Origin: Oncomelania hupensis
Lineage: Eukaryota > Mollusca > Gastropoda > Littorinimorpha > Pomatiopsidae
DNA: 64,000 bases
Direction of reading: 5' to 3'
Assembly: GCA_036898135.1 (NCBI GenBank)
Contig: CM072523.1
Coordinates: 46,584,329-46,648,328, forward strand
How positions within the stretch are numbered: the stretch's first letter is position 1; every line of letters starts with the position of its first letter. This document shows, piece after piece, positions 30,850 through 43,025 of this stretch. The notes beneath the pieces are model-generated. The model had not been told where the DNA came from and did not search any database. It saw only the letters and a program-made list of their open reading frames with translations. Position numbers and translations under genes: made by a program.

Positions 30850-32915
30850 CTTCTTCTTCTTCTTCTTCTTCTTCTTCTTCTTCTTCACGTAATGTTTTGT
30901 CATGTTTTTTGTTGTTGCTTTTTGCTCTGTTTTTACTGCTGCTGTTTTCTTTCTTCTCTCAAATTGCCTTCTCCCCTCCATTCCCACACCCAAACCCGCA
31001 CCCACACGCACACGCACACACACATAAAGAGTAAAGCGGTCACACCTCTGTGATTACAGGGAGAGTCGAGCGAAACAGGGGAGGTGAACCAGTTTCCCAT
31101 TTCTGAAAATAGTTACAGAAATATGCATCTGAATGAAATATGTCTCAGTACAAGCATTGTTTAGCTGCATACAAGCAACATTGTTCATTTATACACGCGT
31201 TTGAACATGTAAATTATTTAAATAATAACTTTACGAAGCTCAAGATCCAGTTTTACCACAGAGTAAACTACATATTATATTCTAGTATTTATTATGAATT
31301 ATGGACGTTTCGGCGGCGGGACGATTCGGCGTCACACCCTGGACGATTCGGCGGTGGACGATTCGGCGGTGGACGGTTCGGCGGCGAGACGGTTCGGCGC
31401 TTGTCTGGACCATTCGGCGAAGCCGTTTATAAGCATATTTATAAAGAAGTGTTATCACTGTTTTAAGTTCCAATGATTACACCCTCAAAACTGCCTTTTG
31501 TTTTTAATAATAGAGAACGTTGGTCGAGATTTTTGTAAACATAAAAGTTATAACGTAATTGATACACAGTAATACACATACATGGCTAGACGTTTCGGCG
31601 GTGCTGTATGTCATAAATTGCTGAACGCTTCGGCGGTTCTATATTTTATACATTGCTAGATGGCTGGACGTTTCGGACGGGACTATATTTTATACATTGT
31701 TATAAAGATGGACGTTTCGGCGGTACTATATTTTATACATTGTCACATGGCTGGTCGTTTCGGCGGTACTATATTTTATACATTGCTAGATGGGTGGAGG
31801 TTTCGGCTGTGCCGTATTTTATACATTGCAACATGGCTACCGTCTTGCAAGTTAAGCATAGTCCAGAATAAGTTGATGTAATAGCAATGATATCCCACAA
31901 AAAATAAATTAAATAATTATTAAGAAAAAAAAATTTCAATGATATAAAATTTATTAAAATCAGACGAGAAACAAAAAAGTTATGTTTTTTTCTGAATTAA
32001 TTTAGATAACATTTTGCTATATTTCATTCTTAAGAAAACTTGTTTCCACTGACCTGTATTTAAAACAGTTAAATCGTTACAACTTTAACAAAACTAAACC
32101 TAAAATTATAAAACTGGTATCCATGAAAATCTTAAACGAAACTGAGTATTTTAGTAGACAAAATAATACAAACAGAAATATTAAATACTACAGCGGTTGT
32201 TTATTTTAGCGCGGCTAAGATCCAGTGCGCTTTCAACGGGAACTTTCTTAAGAAATCATAAAGACATTTCGGCGGAAAAGTAGATTAAACGTTTCGGCGG
32301 TGTCACCGAAAGTGCTCACCGACGAAACGTCCAGATACCTTTATTTTCACGAAGACGTATATAATCCGTAGATATATATATCAAAGTTCAAATATGTAAA
32401 GTGCTCCATCGAACTGTTTCGGGTCAGGAAAATTAAAATAATTTTAAATTTAATAAATACAGCAAATATTACCAGGTAACGCGCATACCATCCTGAAAAC
32501 TGCACATTTTAATCTAATATTATCTTCAATCCTTCATTTGTTTTTATGACTTGTTCTTATTGCTATTACTGGAAGAATTGTATGAAGTTGTTTAGATTTT
32601 TTATTTGGACTTTTTTCATTCCATTTTTTTTTTGGGGGGTGGTACATAAAACAGGCACATATTCTTTTCGTTGTTTTTTTTTTTAACATTTTTTCCTGCC
32701 ATGAAAGGTCTAGAAAATTTGTAACAATGAAAGAGAATCCCAGTTATACGTTCAAAACATTGTGTAACTATTCCCTCCTTCCCCATTCCTTCTTTCTTAA
32801 ATATGAATTATTTTACTAGCATTAAATTCATTTTAAAAATCACTCAAACCTGTTTCTGAGGCCTGCCGCGAATGTCGGTGTTGAGGCTGTGAGGGAGCCA
32901 CAGGTTCTTGTCTGG
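27804..32915 (-). CDS. Unrecognised multi-exon gene, 3' part
   Basis: Minus-strand exons inferred from splice sites, phase and open frames: 27804-27884 (last, TGA stop at 27804-27806), 28574-28670, 29427-29532, about 31047-31091, and about 32846-32909. Phases match at every junction (0, 2, 1 and 1 going upstream), which is unlikely by chance. Features: the 32.9-kb exon is Pro/Gln/His/Ser-rich (QEPVAPSQPQHRHSRQ). The 29.4-kb exon has NFAFRSEDNNRKAILIYSP and HNFGFVPSG. The 28.6-kb exon has YQARFRSEVGDDIYGHDSP. The last exon has SSYRVTFSTGGQDVSSYF. Alternating polar/hydrophobic segments suggest beta strands. No transmembrane segment was seen. The 5' end was not found. I do not recognise the family and assign no function. 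Intron 1 to 2 contains long ATT, CA, GTT/CTT repeats and the TTCGGCGG element. Confidence 0.45.
29651..29860. repeat. (AAT)n and (CA)n microsatellites
   Basis: An AAT tract at 29651-29732 and a CA tract at 29784-29847, both within an intron of the minus-strand gene. Associated poly-Tyr, Ile and Val frames are artefacts. Confidence 0.95.
30696..30888. repeat. Alternating (TTG)n/(TTC)n microsatellite
   Basis: Three blocks of GTT alternate with three blocks of CTT (CTT at 30730, 30787, 30850), so the array itself has a higher-order period of about 60 bp. The apparent open frames are caused by it. A similar GTT-to-CTT switch occurs at 58.35-58.48 kb. Confidence 0.95.
31302..32333. mobile_element. 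TTCGGCGG-rich element with 15-bp inverted ends
   Basis: Left end TGGACGTTTCGGCGG, right end CCGACGAAACGTCCA (one mismatch when inverted). Near the left end is a short 15-bp-unit array GGACGATTCGGCGGT (31310-31425). At 31585-31840 there are five about 55-bp units of the form GGACGTTTCGGCGGTACTAT ATTTTATACATTG. The right end again has TTTCGGCGG words. No transposase was found, and no target duplication is obvious. Confidence 0.55.
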
Positions 32916-34290
32916 CAACCAACATTATCCAATGAAAATGCAGACTTTTTTTTGATGAAGTAGGCCACCGAAATATCTCCCAATCACTTGTGTTCACCTG
33001 GACATAAACAATTGACGTTTACGATTCCCCAGAAAGTATCCCAGAATGTTCCAGCAAATGGTCTTTTTGAAACGTGCTTCTTATAAAAGTAATTTTATAA
33101 ATAGTTTTGATAATACATCGACATCTTATTTTGCACTCTGTTGACAGCTGAAATTGCAGAGCCACGCAAATCCCCATGTGAAAACGTGTATGTTCACAAA
33201 AACTTAACTTCCATCTTTAGGGGGAAATACACGCCGCCATGACACATTCCTTGATTGCCAACAACGGCATTAGCATAACATAATCATCCATTTTCAATTG
33301 CATACCAAAAGGAGGTTGAAATCAACACTGAAAATGCACACATGAACGAAAAAAACACACAATCCTGAGCAACAAAAAATATTTCCACAGATAAATGTTC
33401 TCAACCGCACCAAATTCAACTCAGCCAAGATTTGGTGTCAACCGTGTCGTCTGCTTGAAACAAGTCGAAGCACCAGTCAATAAAATGACTCGTACCAAAA
33501 CCAGTGGTGTACTGTATTTTGTTTAAAAAAACGGATATTAACGTCAGGTATCCGTCAGACAGTAACTAATATTCACTAGAATATGTACACAGGACACAGT
33601 TGTCCATCGGTGCTTGTCAAAATATTCATTTTAGGAATGCAGCATTGGTACTTAAGACGGCAGTCGTGTTCTGAATTGTCAGTGTATTTACCTGCACAGT
33701 GCGCGCTAGTATCCCATAAGGCTAAACTATAATTCACAACTATAACGCCGATGGTCCATCATATTATTTTGCACCCACAGCTATGTTAACATTCTGGTGT
33801 GAAAATCATACTGCCAACCACAATGCAGATGCATAAATCATGCAATCTTCACATCTGGCCTAATTTTAACTCCTATGTGAACGACAGGGATTTTTCTCTT
33901 CGTAACGCAAGTGAAGCCATCATGGCTGCTGTCCTCCAATCAAAAGTCACTTTATAAATACACTCTGCTTGGTCTTTCAAAGTGTAACATGAGAAAGTGT
34001 GTTGACACCTGATTGCATTTTGGATAAAAGCGCAGCTTAACTTCACCTGGAATTTTCAACACGTTTCTGCTGCAACATGAAACCTTAACTAAAACAAATA
34101 TAATTTATGTTACTTTTTTCTTCTCAAAATCGAAATGTACATTGCTTCTCAGAATGAAACGAACCAATGATTTTATGCATGTTAAAAATGATTTCAGTAT
34201 ATTCTGAAGAATAAGGGAGGGGGAAGGAGGAGGTTCCATTCGAGTTATGGCAACATTGTTATTTTAATAATGAAAGTATTGTAAGTGAGG
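32916..34290. other. Non-coding or unresolved upstream region of the minus-strand gene
   Basis: One further possible minus-strand exon ends at a CAG/GTGAAC donor near 32,998 (open in more than one frame). A TTTATAAA box occurs on the minus strand near 33,950. I could not connect these to the gene by phase. Confidence 0.3.
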
Positions 34291-34299
34291 AACCTGGCT

Positions 34300-36193
34300 G
34301 CTAATTTTAAACTGTCCCTTTCACACATTTCAAGCCTCTGACTCTCCCTAAACTGGAAAAAGTCATCAAAGGAACCACCTTAAAAACTTGTGACCTTGAC
34401 CCTCTTCTCATACAACTCTACTCTGACAGTCTACATCTACTTCTTCTTTCTATCCTAGAAATCATCAACAACTCTCTACAATCAGGCACAGTCCCATACT
34501 CCTTCAAGATTGCTACAGTCAAAACTCTTTTAAGAAACCGTCGCTTGACCCTAAGACACTCAGCAACTATGCAACTTATACTTCATCTCCAAACTTCTTG
34601 AAAGAATAGTTGTGAATAAGCTTAACTCTCACCTTCTCTCCAACAAACTAATGTCTCCTCTTTAGTCAGCATATCGCCCAAACCACTCTTCTGAAACTGC
34701 TCTTCTTAAAATAACTAACGATCTTCTTTCTGCCACTGATCAAGGTAAAATCTATGCCTTTGCTCTTCTTGATCTCTCAGCGGCCTTCGATACGGTCGAT
34801 TACAACCTCCTTCTTCAACGTCTTAGCATACTTCTGGCATCCTCAGCACAGTTCGTTTTTGGTTCTTTTCTTATCTCACTGACCGCAATCAACCTGTTTC
34901 CATTGACAACCTGATCTCCTACCCATCAGGCTTGATTGCGGAGTTCCCCAGTGTCTGTGCTTGGGCCTGTACTGTTCACTCTCTACACTCAATCTCTTGA
35001 CCACGTCCTCTGTGACCGAAACAACGTTCTCCATCATTCTTTTGCTGATGACTCACAACTTCAAAGCAGCTTTGTTCCTTATCAGTCTGACACTGCACTA
35101 TCCAATCTCTCTAACACCATCACCGACGTACAGAGTTGGATGACAGAGAACAAACTTCAACTCAACAGCAACAAAACCGAGGCCATTCTGATAAGGTCCG
35201 CATCCAAACTTTCAAAAGCCACCTCTGACTTTCTTTGGGCTCTCCGACTCGTCTGTCTCTCTGTCTTCTAAGGTCAAAAATCTTGGAGTCACCCTAGACA
35301 ACAAATTCTCCATGAAACAACACATCTCTTCTGTCTCTCGCACCTGCTGCATAGCCGCATTGCCACTATATGCAAGTACCTCAACAAAGACGATACAGCC
35401 AAACTTGTCACTTCTACCATTCTCTCTTTTCTTGACTATTGTAACTCTCTATTTGCTGGACTTCTCGCTTCTTCTAACTATCGTCTTCAATGCATTCAAA
35501 ACAGCTTTGCCCGTCTTGTCATCAAAAAAACAGATAGAACGACCACATCAACCCTCTATTGCAACAAATCCACTGGCTACCCGTCCCACTTAGGGTCAAA
35601 TACAAGCTCAACACTCTCACGTACAAATGCCTCAACAAGCTTGCTCCGACCTATCTCTCTGATTCCCTCTCTGTCAACCTTCCCGATCACCCCGCTCTTC
35701 AAACGCCAAACTCAGCATACCTAATACAAAACTTAAAACGGCAGGCCAACCCTCCTTTTCTTTTCAAGCCCCCACCAACTGGAACTCCCTACCTCTCCCC
35801 CTCCGTCAACAACAGTCTTTAGAAGAATTAAATCAGGCTTAAAGACTTTTCTTTTCCCTAAATAATCCCCTGGCTACAGTGCAGTGCCCCGCTACACCAC
35901 CTCCCATCCCCCCCCAACTCACCTCAACCGCAAGCCTAAATCAGAGCAGTTGCAAGCGGCCATGAACATAAATCATTATTTGAACATTTCTCATGCTTAT
36001 TTTTGAGTGCTGTCTCTGTTTGTGTGGTTGCCTTGTCATCTTCATGTGATTTATGTGCAAGTGTTATTTCAGTTTGCTTGAATTGTTATTGCGAAAGAAT
36101 ATGTATGCGTGCGCCTTGAGTCGCCCTTTGGTGAGATACGTGCGCGTTATAAGTTCTCGTATTATTATTATTATTATTAGTAGTAGTAGTAGT

Positions 36194-36255
<62 letters not shown>
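34300..36255 (+). mobile_element. L2/CR1-type LINE, decayed
   Basis: Reverse-transcriptase pieces in shifting frames: [20 protein letters not shown] (about 34765), SVLGPVLFTLYTQSLDHVL (about 34955), HSFADDSQLQSSF with the FADD motif (about 35035), and the C-terminal IHWLPVPLRVKYKLNTLTYK / LNKLAPTYLSDSL (about 35565) typical of CR1/L2 proteins. The 3' end is GCGCCTTGAGTCGCCCTTTG ... GCGCGTTATAAG followed by an (ATT)n tail (36160-36255). Several frameshifts and stops make it inactive. The 5' part (endonuclease) is missing. Confidence 0.85.
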
Positions 36256-36263
<8 letters not shown>

Positions 36264-36774
36264 TTTTGAAAGAGGAATCATAGCAGAAAATATTCCTAAA
36301 ATCTAGGGTCGCAGCGGTCAACGGTAGTTAAAACTAAGATTTTACAGACGCAGAACGTGTGTGCGTAGGAAATAAGTTGACTAGCTTATGAGATGGAACA
36401 GGAGTTAATGTTAACATCTTGGATAAATGTTATAATATAATGATAGTCTTATCATCTGGATTGTTAAAAATTTCTATAATAATCAAGTGAAATTGTGCTG
36501 CAAGACTGTTACCAAATTTGAATATAGCTGCACACATTGACTGATTTGTATGCTTTATAATTTAATCAGAACATCATCCAGTAACAACTAGATTAAAAAT
36601 TACGGCAATCGATTCAAATAAGTATTTCTAGACTCCCCAACACAAACCTGAAAACCATTGGTTTAAAAAAAATTCAGGGAACCCATCTGTCTCGGTTTTA
36701 TTCTAAAAAGTCAAATGAAATTAGTACGGAACGATTGGCCAGTCTTCGAACTATCTGCAAGATAACGACTGTAC

Positions 36775-37125
36775 AGCACAATGTGAGATACAGTGCAAAA
36801 CTTCATTTGAAAAAATATGGACCTCAGTGACCTTGACCTTTGAGAAAGCGGAAACATGAATGTGATAAGGGTTGCGTAGTAGTTTAAGTAGCTGTATAGT
36901 AAACAAAAAAATCAAAATCGGTCGTCATCTCTTAAATAATGTAAAACACAACTTGTGTTTTTAAACGGATTACCATCCAACGGATTAATATAATCTGGCT
37001 GTATAACCACAAATCATACAAATCGCTTTAGCTATTTTTGAGATACAGCTCAACACGCGTTAAAAAAAAGTAGTGACCCCATCGATCTTGACCTTTGAGG
37101 TAGAACAAATACGATGACACGGGAA
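36775..37125. repeat. Dispersed repeat with TGACCTTGACCTTTGAG
   Basis: Second copy of the 9.84-10.17 kb type. GTGACCTTGACCTTTGAGAA at 36830 and a related GATCTTGACCTTTGAGGTAG at 37085 suggest two overlapping units. It abuts the gypsy fragment. Confidence 0.45.
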
Positions 37126-37134
37126 GTAGTGATG

Positions 37135-38190
37135 TAGAAGTCGGCGTGCCATTCCAGCAAGTCTCAGTAGACATAGTAGGACCATTGCCCATAACCAAGA
37201 AGCGGAACATATTTCTCCTCACACTTGTCGACGCCTGTTCAATGTGGTGCGAAGCAGTCCCTTTGCCAGCGATCGGCCGCCTTATGCAAGAGGTATTTGA
37301 GTTGCTACAAGTACATAATATTCGCACGCCACCTTACCACCCAGCCAGCAACGATCAAGTAGAACGACTGAATGGTACCCTTCTCACCATCCTCAGGAAA
37401 GTCGCCGAGGACAACCCACGGGTCACCTACGTGAATGCGGCACTGTTCGCATACCCAGAAACACCCCATGCAGCCACAGGTTACACCCCGTCAACATTGC
37501 TTTTCGGTAGACCACTATCAGGACCGTTAGAAGCACTACGCAGAAGTTGGACGGAAGCCAAAGTGGACGAAACACCTAAAGGTGCCATTAAGTATGTCGC
37601 AGACCTGCAGGAAACACTCAATGCCACGTGGAAGAGAGCTGGTGAAGCACTGAAGAAGGCAAGAGCCCGTCAGGCGAAGTACTACAACCGCCATGCGAAG
37701 GACCGAAAACTGCAAGTCGGCGATCAAGTGCTACTACTACTACCAAGTGGCACCAACAAACTGGACATCTCTTGGAGAGGACCGTACCCGGTGACTGCCA
37801 AGAAATCCAAGAAAGTCTACCAAATGGAGGTAAACGGGAGAGCCCGATACCACCACATCAACCTACTCAAGAAATACACGGTCCGACCAGCGACCCCCAG
37901 CACTCACAACTTGCTAGCCATCGCCATCGCTGAGGAAGGTGAAAGCAGGGAGACAAATGCCGTAGAGTACCCCATGCAGCCCAAGGAGACCCACAAGGAT
38001 ATGATATCTCACCCTTCAGGCATACTCCTTCCAAGTCGAGTACATCCCCGGAAAAGAGAACCACGGAGCCGACTACCTAAGTCGTCATCTAGTGGAGGAC
38101 ACATCAGCTGTCGCCCACCCAACACAACTAAAGGCCATAGCACCAGAATTTGTCCCTGTCTACTAACCCCTTGTCACTTGTGTCCATAGC
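37135..38190 (+). pseudogene. Ty3/gypsy integrase fragment with misplaced RNase H tail
   Basis: The frame from 37146 encodes part of an integrase: SVDIVGPLPI (first catalytic Asp), VDACSMWCEAVPL, then directly RTPPYHPASNDQVERLNGTL (third catalytic Glu). The stretch that should hold the second Asp is deleted. It continues with the C-terminal domain (ADLQETLNATWKRAGEALKK, QVGDQVLLLLPSGTNKL, YHHINLLKKY). At about 38016-38170 another frame encodes AYSFQVEYIPGKENHGADYL-SRH, the end of an RNase H domain. In intact elements RNase H precedes integrase, so the order here shows a recombination between copies. Non-functional. Confidence 0.85.
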
Positions 38191-38333
38191 TACCTGGCAT
38201 AGCATTGCAGCTCAGGTAGAGCAACGTTATTAGTTGGTAAATAGGACCCTAGGATAGTGCAGTGTCAAACTCGGCTCTGTAGTAGAAAAAGGTCGAATCC
38301 AGTAGTCATCGCCTTTTTTCAGTTGAGGGAGCC

Positions 38334-39836
38334 TGTCACAATAGGCTTGTTTGGACCCAGCACTAAGGCTTCATGCCTCAAATAGTTCATCCTGCTGTAG
38401 CCTTTGTAACTTAAAGTCGATGCCTAGCAGACGACAGAAGTTAAAGGTTTGGTCTAAGCATATGTAGGCTATCTCTTCACAAGGTAAGCAGTGACCTCAT
38501 CCCGCTAACCTATATCCGCCACCCCCACTAGAGGGCGCTCACTAGCTCATGTGCCTATATGTGAGCAGCACTCTTTGGTTCCCCCACATTTGGCTGGCTG
38601 CAGGCTATTTATAGCTTGCGTACACCCTCCCATCCAGTGAAAGGAAAGGAAAGAAGCACCGGCGAAGCTATTTATAGCTAGCCTGGCTGAACTAACCTCA
38701 AAACCTAAAAGCTTTGGTTGAGTTGGTGTGGGCGCCAAGGTATCACGAGATTTCGTGGGCTTAAGCGGACCACAGGGTTAAGGGGGTCATTCTTTGTCTA
38801 ACGCTCCCACGAGAAGGACGCTCACGTTTGCTTGACCATGTGGCTGACTCGCGACCGGTTTTCCAGACCACGAGGTGCCCCCACTGACCAGCTGTGGTTT
38901 CTCCTATGTGTATTATTGCAGACCAGTGGCTGTACCATAGAACGTGTATGTTATTAAATACTTCTTCCTGTGTTTATGTTAGCCATGATATGTATATGTA
39001 TAGGAATTATGTTGGAGATTCCAGTGGACCCCGGACGTAGAAGATTGTTCGTCTCTTAGCTATATAAGCGGACGCAATCACTGAGGGCTGTTTCTGTCAT
39101 CAGTGAGACACTCTGCACACCCTTTATAATTATACAAGGCGTTGCAGAAACTCGTCTTATGTTTTGCAGACGAGCAGGCTTGGTCCGAAACAGGAGATAG
39201 ACCACTGAGAGTCAACCCTGACATTCGGCCTGCAGTGGAGCATCGAGCACTAAGCTCCGATAGCCCAATAGTCAACAACCAAGGAGGAGATACCATCACC
39301 ACACCTCAATGATTCAGCTAAGTGCTCAAGAAGAAATGCACACACACTGATCTAGAAGGACTGTGCGGTAGTCCACTCTCCTGAAAACGAACAATAGGCC
39401 AACCGGAACAAACAGCCCAATGATGAGACAGTAGCAAATATCGAGAACAGTAGCAGCATAGACCCATCGAGGAGCGAACTACTCGAAGTGACTTTGGACT
39501 GTTAAGTTAATCCTAGCAATATTATGTTTTGGACATTTGAGTTAGTGTAGTGATTAGAAAATTATGTATAGAGTAGAGGAAATAAATGTGTGATATTTAC
39601 TGTTAACAAGTGGCTGGACTACCTATGTTTTATAGCCGTGCGAGAGCTGCTAGTGTGTCAGTGAATCTTTTACACGTTTCTCCCTATCTCTATAACCCTA
39701 TCTGCACACAGACTGGACTAAACATATAAATGTATTAAGATTAGTCATAGGGTGATTAATCTAGCCGCGGACGAAAGACGAGTGGGTAATAGCATTCCAT
39801 TGTGCAGAGCCCAGCAACAATAGACCCACCGTCACA
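38334..39836 (+). mobile_element. Ty3/gypsy 3' LTR (about 1.5 kb)
   Basis: Begins TGTCACAATAGG directly after a purine-rich tract (TTGAGGGAGCC) and ends CCACCGTCACA. It contains a TATA box (GCTATATAAGCGG, about 39057) and an AATAAA signal (about 39582). The boundaries are supported by the solo LTR at 56341-57878, which shares the 3' half in inverse orientation. Confidence 0.7.
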
Positions 39837-39969
39837 CCTTTCACAAGGAACTATAACAGGCACTTGATCACTAAAATAAAGAAAAATAAATAAAATACAA
39901 GTAAAAATATAAACATAGTATAATATTTGTTTAAAATCTCTACAACATGTAGGATACGATTATATATTC

Positions 39970-39982
39970 ACACACACACACA

Positions 39983-40022
<40 letters not shown>
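39970..40022. repeat. (CA)n microsatellite
   Basis: About 50 bp of CA with a few CCA interruptions, immediately next to the tail of the minus-strand LINE. Confidence 0.9.
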
Positions 40023-40024
<2 letters not shown>

Positions 40025-41160
40025 AATCCTATCCTATCCTGGTCCGTAACCCGGAGGTCGTAGGGGCACCACAGATGATCGTTTAACCAGCATACTCCAT
40101 CTTTCTCTGTCCTCAGCAGCCCTGATGGCTTCGCTCAGTGTCAAACCAGTCCATTCTCGAATGTTGTCTTCCCACCTCTTTTTCGGTCTCCCTCTTCTTC
40201 TACCTCCTTGCACTGTGCCTTGCAGAATTGTCTTTGCAAGGCCTGATGATCTGGTGACGTGGCCATACGGAGTTTCCGTTTCTTCACCACTGTGAGCAGG
40301 TCATCGTGTTGTCCAATGGCTTGTGTGATGGTCTGTCGGACTTCGTCGTTGGTGATGTGTTGGGTATAGGTAATGCCCAGAAGTCTTTTGTAGCACCTCA
40401 TCTCCATGCTTTGTATTCTTCGTTGGAGATCTGTTGTGAGGGTCCATGCTTCGCAAGCATATAGGAAGATGGAGATGACAAGGGAGCGCAGCAGTCTTAC
40501 TTTAGAATGTAGGCTGATGGTCTTGTCTTTCCAAATGGGGTTCAACCTTGTCAGGGCAGCAGTTGTTTGTGCGATCCTGGAGAGGACTTCCTGTCGGGAC
40601 CCATTGTCTGATACAATGGCTCCTAAATACTTGAAGCTATGCACTGTGTTGAGGGATTGGCCTTGGACTTTGATGTCCGTGTTGATGCCATTGGTGTTGT
40701 TGGTCATCATTTTGGTCTTCTCTGCACTTATTTCCATTCCATAAGCTCTGGAGGTGGTGTCAAGGCTCTGTACCAGCTGTTCAAGTTCTTGTTCCTCTCC
40801 AGCTGATCCATTAATGTCATCCGCAAAACGAAGATTGGAGATTGTTCTACCCCCTAAGCTGACTGTGCCTTCGTGATCTGCAAGAGCATCTGACATGATG
40901 CGCTCTAGGAAGATGTTGAAGAGTGTTGGAGAGAGTAGGCATCCTTGACGCACACCGATTGTTGTTCTGAACCAGTTCCAGATGACGCTGTTATGGAGGA
41001 CTGCACTGGTAGCCTTATCATACAGGCTTTTGATGACTTCAATAATTTTAGGGCTGATGATGTACACTTTCATTGTTGCACATAGAGCTGCATGCCAGAC
41101 TCGGTCAAACGCCTTCTTGAAGTCTATGAACACATGATATAGATATTGTTGGTGCACGCA
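40025..41160 (-). mobile_element. LINE fragment (RT to 3' end), minus strand
   Basis: The longest open RT piece of this family in the window: QQYLYHVFIDFKKAFDRVWH, VRQGCLLSPTLFNIFLERIM, NLRFADDINGSAGEEQELEQ, YLGAIVSDNGSRQEVLSRIA, LYACEAWTLTTDLQRRIQSM and RCYKRLLGITYTQHITNDEV. A frameshift occurs before the final GRRRGRPKKRWEDNI-like part. The tail on the plus strand is TCCTATCCTATCCTG at 40027. It is 5'-truncated at 41150. Confidence 0.9.
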
Positions 41161-41192
41161 CACACACGCACACACGCTATTAAATATAGTAA

Positions 41193-41217
41193 CTTATATG
41201 ATGATGATGACGATGAC

Positions 41218-41293
<76 letters not shown>

Positions 41294-41295
41294 CG
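41193..41295. repeat. (GAT)n microsatellite between two divergent LINE ends
   Basis: About 100 bp of GAT repeats between the 5' ends of the minus-strand LINE (to 41.16 kb) and the plus-strand LINE (from 41.41 kb). Confidence 0.95.
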
Positions 41296-41411
41296 CGTTA
41301 CCTCGTCCCACACTGTTTGGACTGTGACATTGTTAATTTCTTTGCAACTATAAAACCGGTAGAGAAAAAGTAAATAAACCACAATAAAAATTAATAACAT
41401 CAACAGCGCCA

Positions 41412-41893
41412 GGTAAGACTGCTGCGCTCCCTTAACATCTCCATCTTCCTATACGCTTGCGAAACGTGGACCCTCACAGCAGATCTACAACGAAGAATAC
41501 AAAGCATGGAGATGAGGTGCTACAGAAGACTTCTGGGCATTTCCTATACATGTACCCAGCACATCACCAACGACGAAGTCCGACAGACCATCACACAAGA
41601 CATTGGACAACACGATGACCTGTTCACAGTGGTGAAGAAACGGAATTTCCGATGGTATGGCCACATCACCAGAACATCAGGCCTTGCAAAGACCATCCTG
41701 CAAGGCACGGTGCAAGGAGGTAGAAGAAGAGAGAGACCGAAAAAGAGGTGGGAGGACAACATTCGAGGATGGACTGGTTTTACACTGAGCGAAGCCATGA
41801 CGTTGCTGAGAACAGGGAAAGATGGAGTATGCTGGTTAAACGATCATCTGTGGTGCCCCTACGACCTTCGAGTTACGGGATAGGATAGGATAG
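41412..41893 (+). mobile_element. LINE 3' fragment, plus strand
   Basis: Starts inside the RT C-terminal region (LTADLQRRIQSMEMRCYRRL), contains DDLFTVVKKRNFRWYGHITR and GRRRERPKKRWEDNIRGWTG, and ends GTTACGGGATAGGATAGGAT. A CATGTA insertion (YTCTQH) distinguishes it from other copies. Confidence 0.9.
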
Positions 41894-42461
41894 CAACAGC
41901 GCCACCACAACCAACAATAACAACCAACAGCAACTAAACCACTACCACCATCACCAACAAAACGGTAAGCACTGCGAAATTCCAGTCAAATTCAAACTAA
42001 AATAGAATACTATTAGTAAGTTGAGAGGAGGGAAGGAAAGCGGGGTTGTGGAGGGTGGGTGAAGGTGGGGCTGGGCTGATATCTATAGGAGGGGGAAGGT
42101 CAATGTTGTTTACAACACTGCCAGGAACTTGCTGGTATTGCACAAAAATGTAGAAACGTAGGCCCACATATTACGACATCACGAGTGAACGCAAGAAGAC
42201 AATGCACCATTATTGTTTTGTAGTTGACGTGGCTTCCCTTATCCTAACTTTCGTTGTGAGAGTTAAAGGCCAGATTTCGCCTGTTTGTCTTAAGCATGGT
42301 GAGGAACAACATCATCGTACTCTAAAAAGTTTGCATGAAATCTTTCAACAAGAATTCAGAAACTACGCCACCTGTTGGAAAGTTATCACTGGCTCTTTTG
42401 TAGCCAGCTGTTTTAAAGTTTAGCGCTTAATTCCTTGTAACATTACATTACATTACATCAT
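41894..42461. other. Unassigned stretch
   Basis: CAA-rich start (41895-41960), then ordinary sequence. An open frame at 42202-42420 has no recognisable motif, and I do not support it as a gene. Confidence 0.35.
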
Positions 42462-43025
42462 TATTGCTTTAGGTCCACCGGACTCTTCCGAGCCAAATCA
42501 GGACCGGACAACCCCTGATCCACATAAAAGATCTGCTGAAACAACCCTAGTGGTAAAACTGAAAGCTCTCCAGCAGCCAGTGTCTTTACAGTAAAGACAT
42601 CCCTCGCAGAAGACGCTGAATATATACTCTAATTTATCGAACCCCCGTTTACAAAAACAAAATAGAATACAAACATCATTATATATTATCAACAAAACAC
42701 ATATAAAATGCCTACATTGCTAAATAATAACATCATAGGAAGCCCTAGTGACCAACTGGCAGAAAGCGTCCAATATTCCCAAGCTGATCCAACAGACCTC
42801 ATACACAAATAAGGAGTCTTGTCCCGGAAGAGTTTTCAAGAAAAAAGGTAGGTGACTGGTCAAGCGAAGAAGAAGATAGTATAACAGATTGATAGAATAG
42901 AGCAGGAATGAGAAAGAGCAAATGAGAAAGACAGCGACAGTGGGAATTTAAAGTACTAAATTTCCAGAAAGTTGGGATACTATTTATACTGAAACCCCCG
43001 GCACTCCAACGGGGATAATTCCTTG
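42462..43025 (+). repeat. 0.6-kb dispersed element, copy
   Basis: Starts after a short (CATTA)n run. It contains CACATAAAAGATCTGCTGAA, AATTTATCGAACCCCCGTTT and CATATAAAATGCCTACATTG and ends CCCGGCACTCCAACGGGG. Closest to the copy at 46.74 kb. Confidence 0.75.

Noticed and set aside
35312..35822. Separate genes within the L2/CR1 LINE
   Set aside because: They are frame-shifted parts of one reverse-transcriptase ORF.
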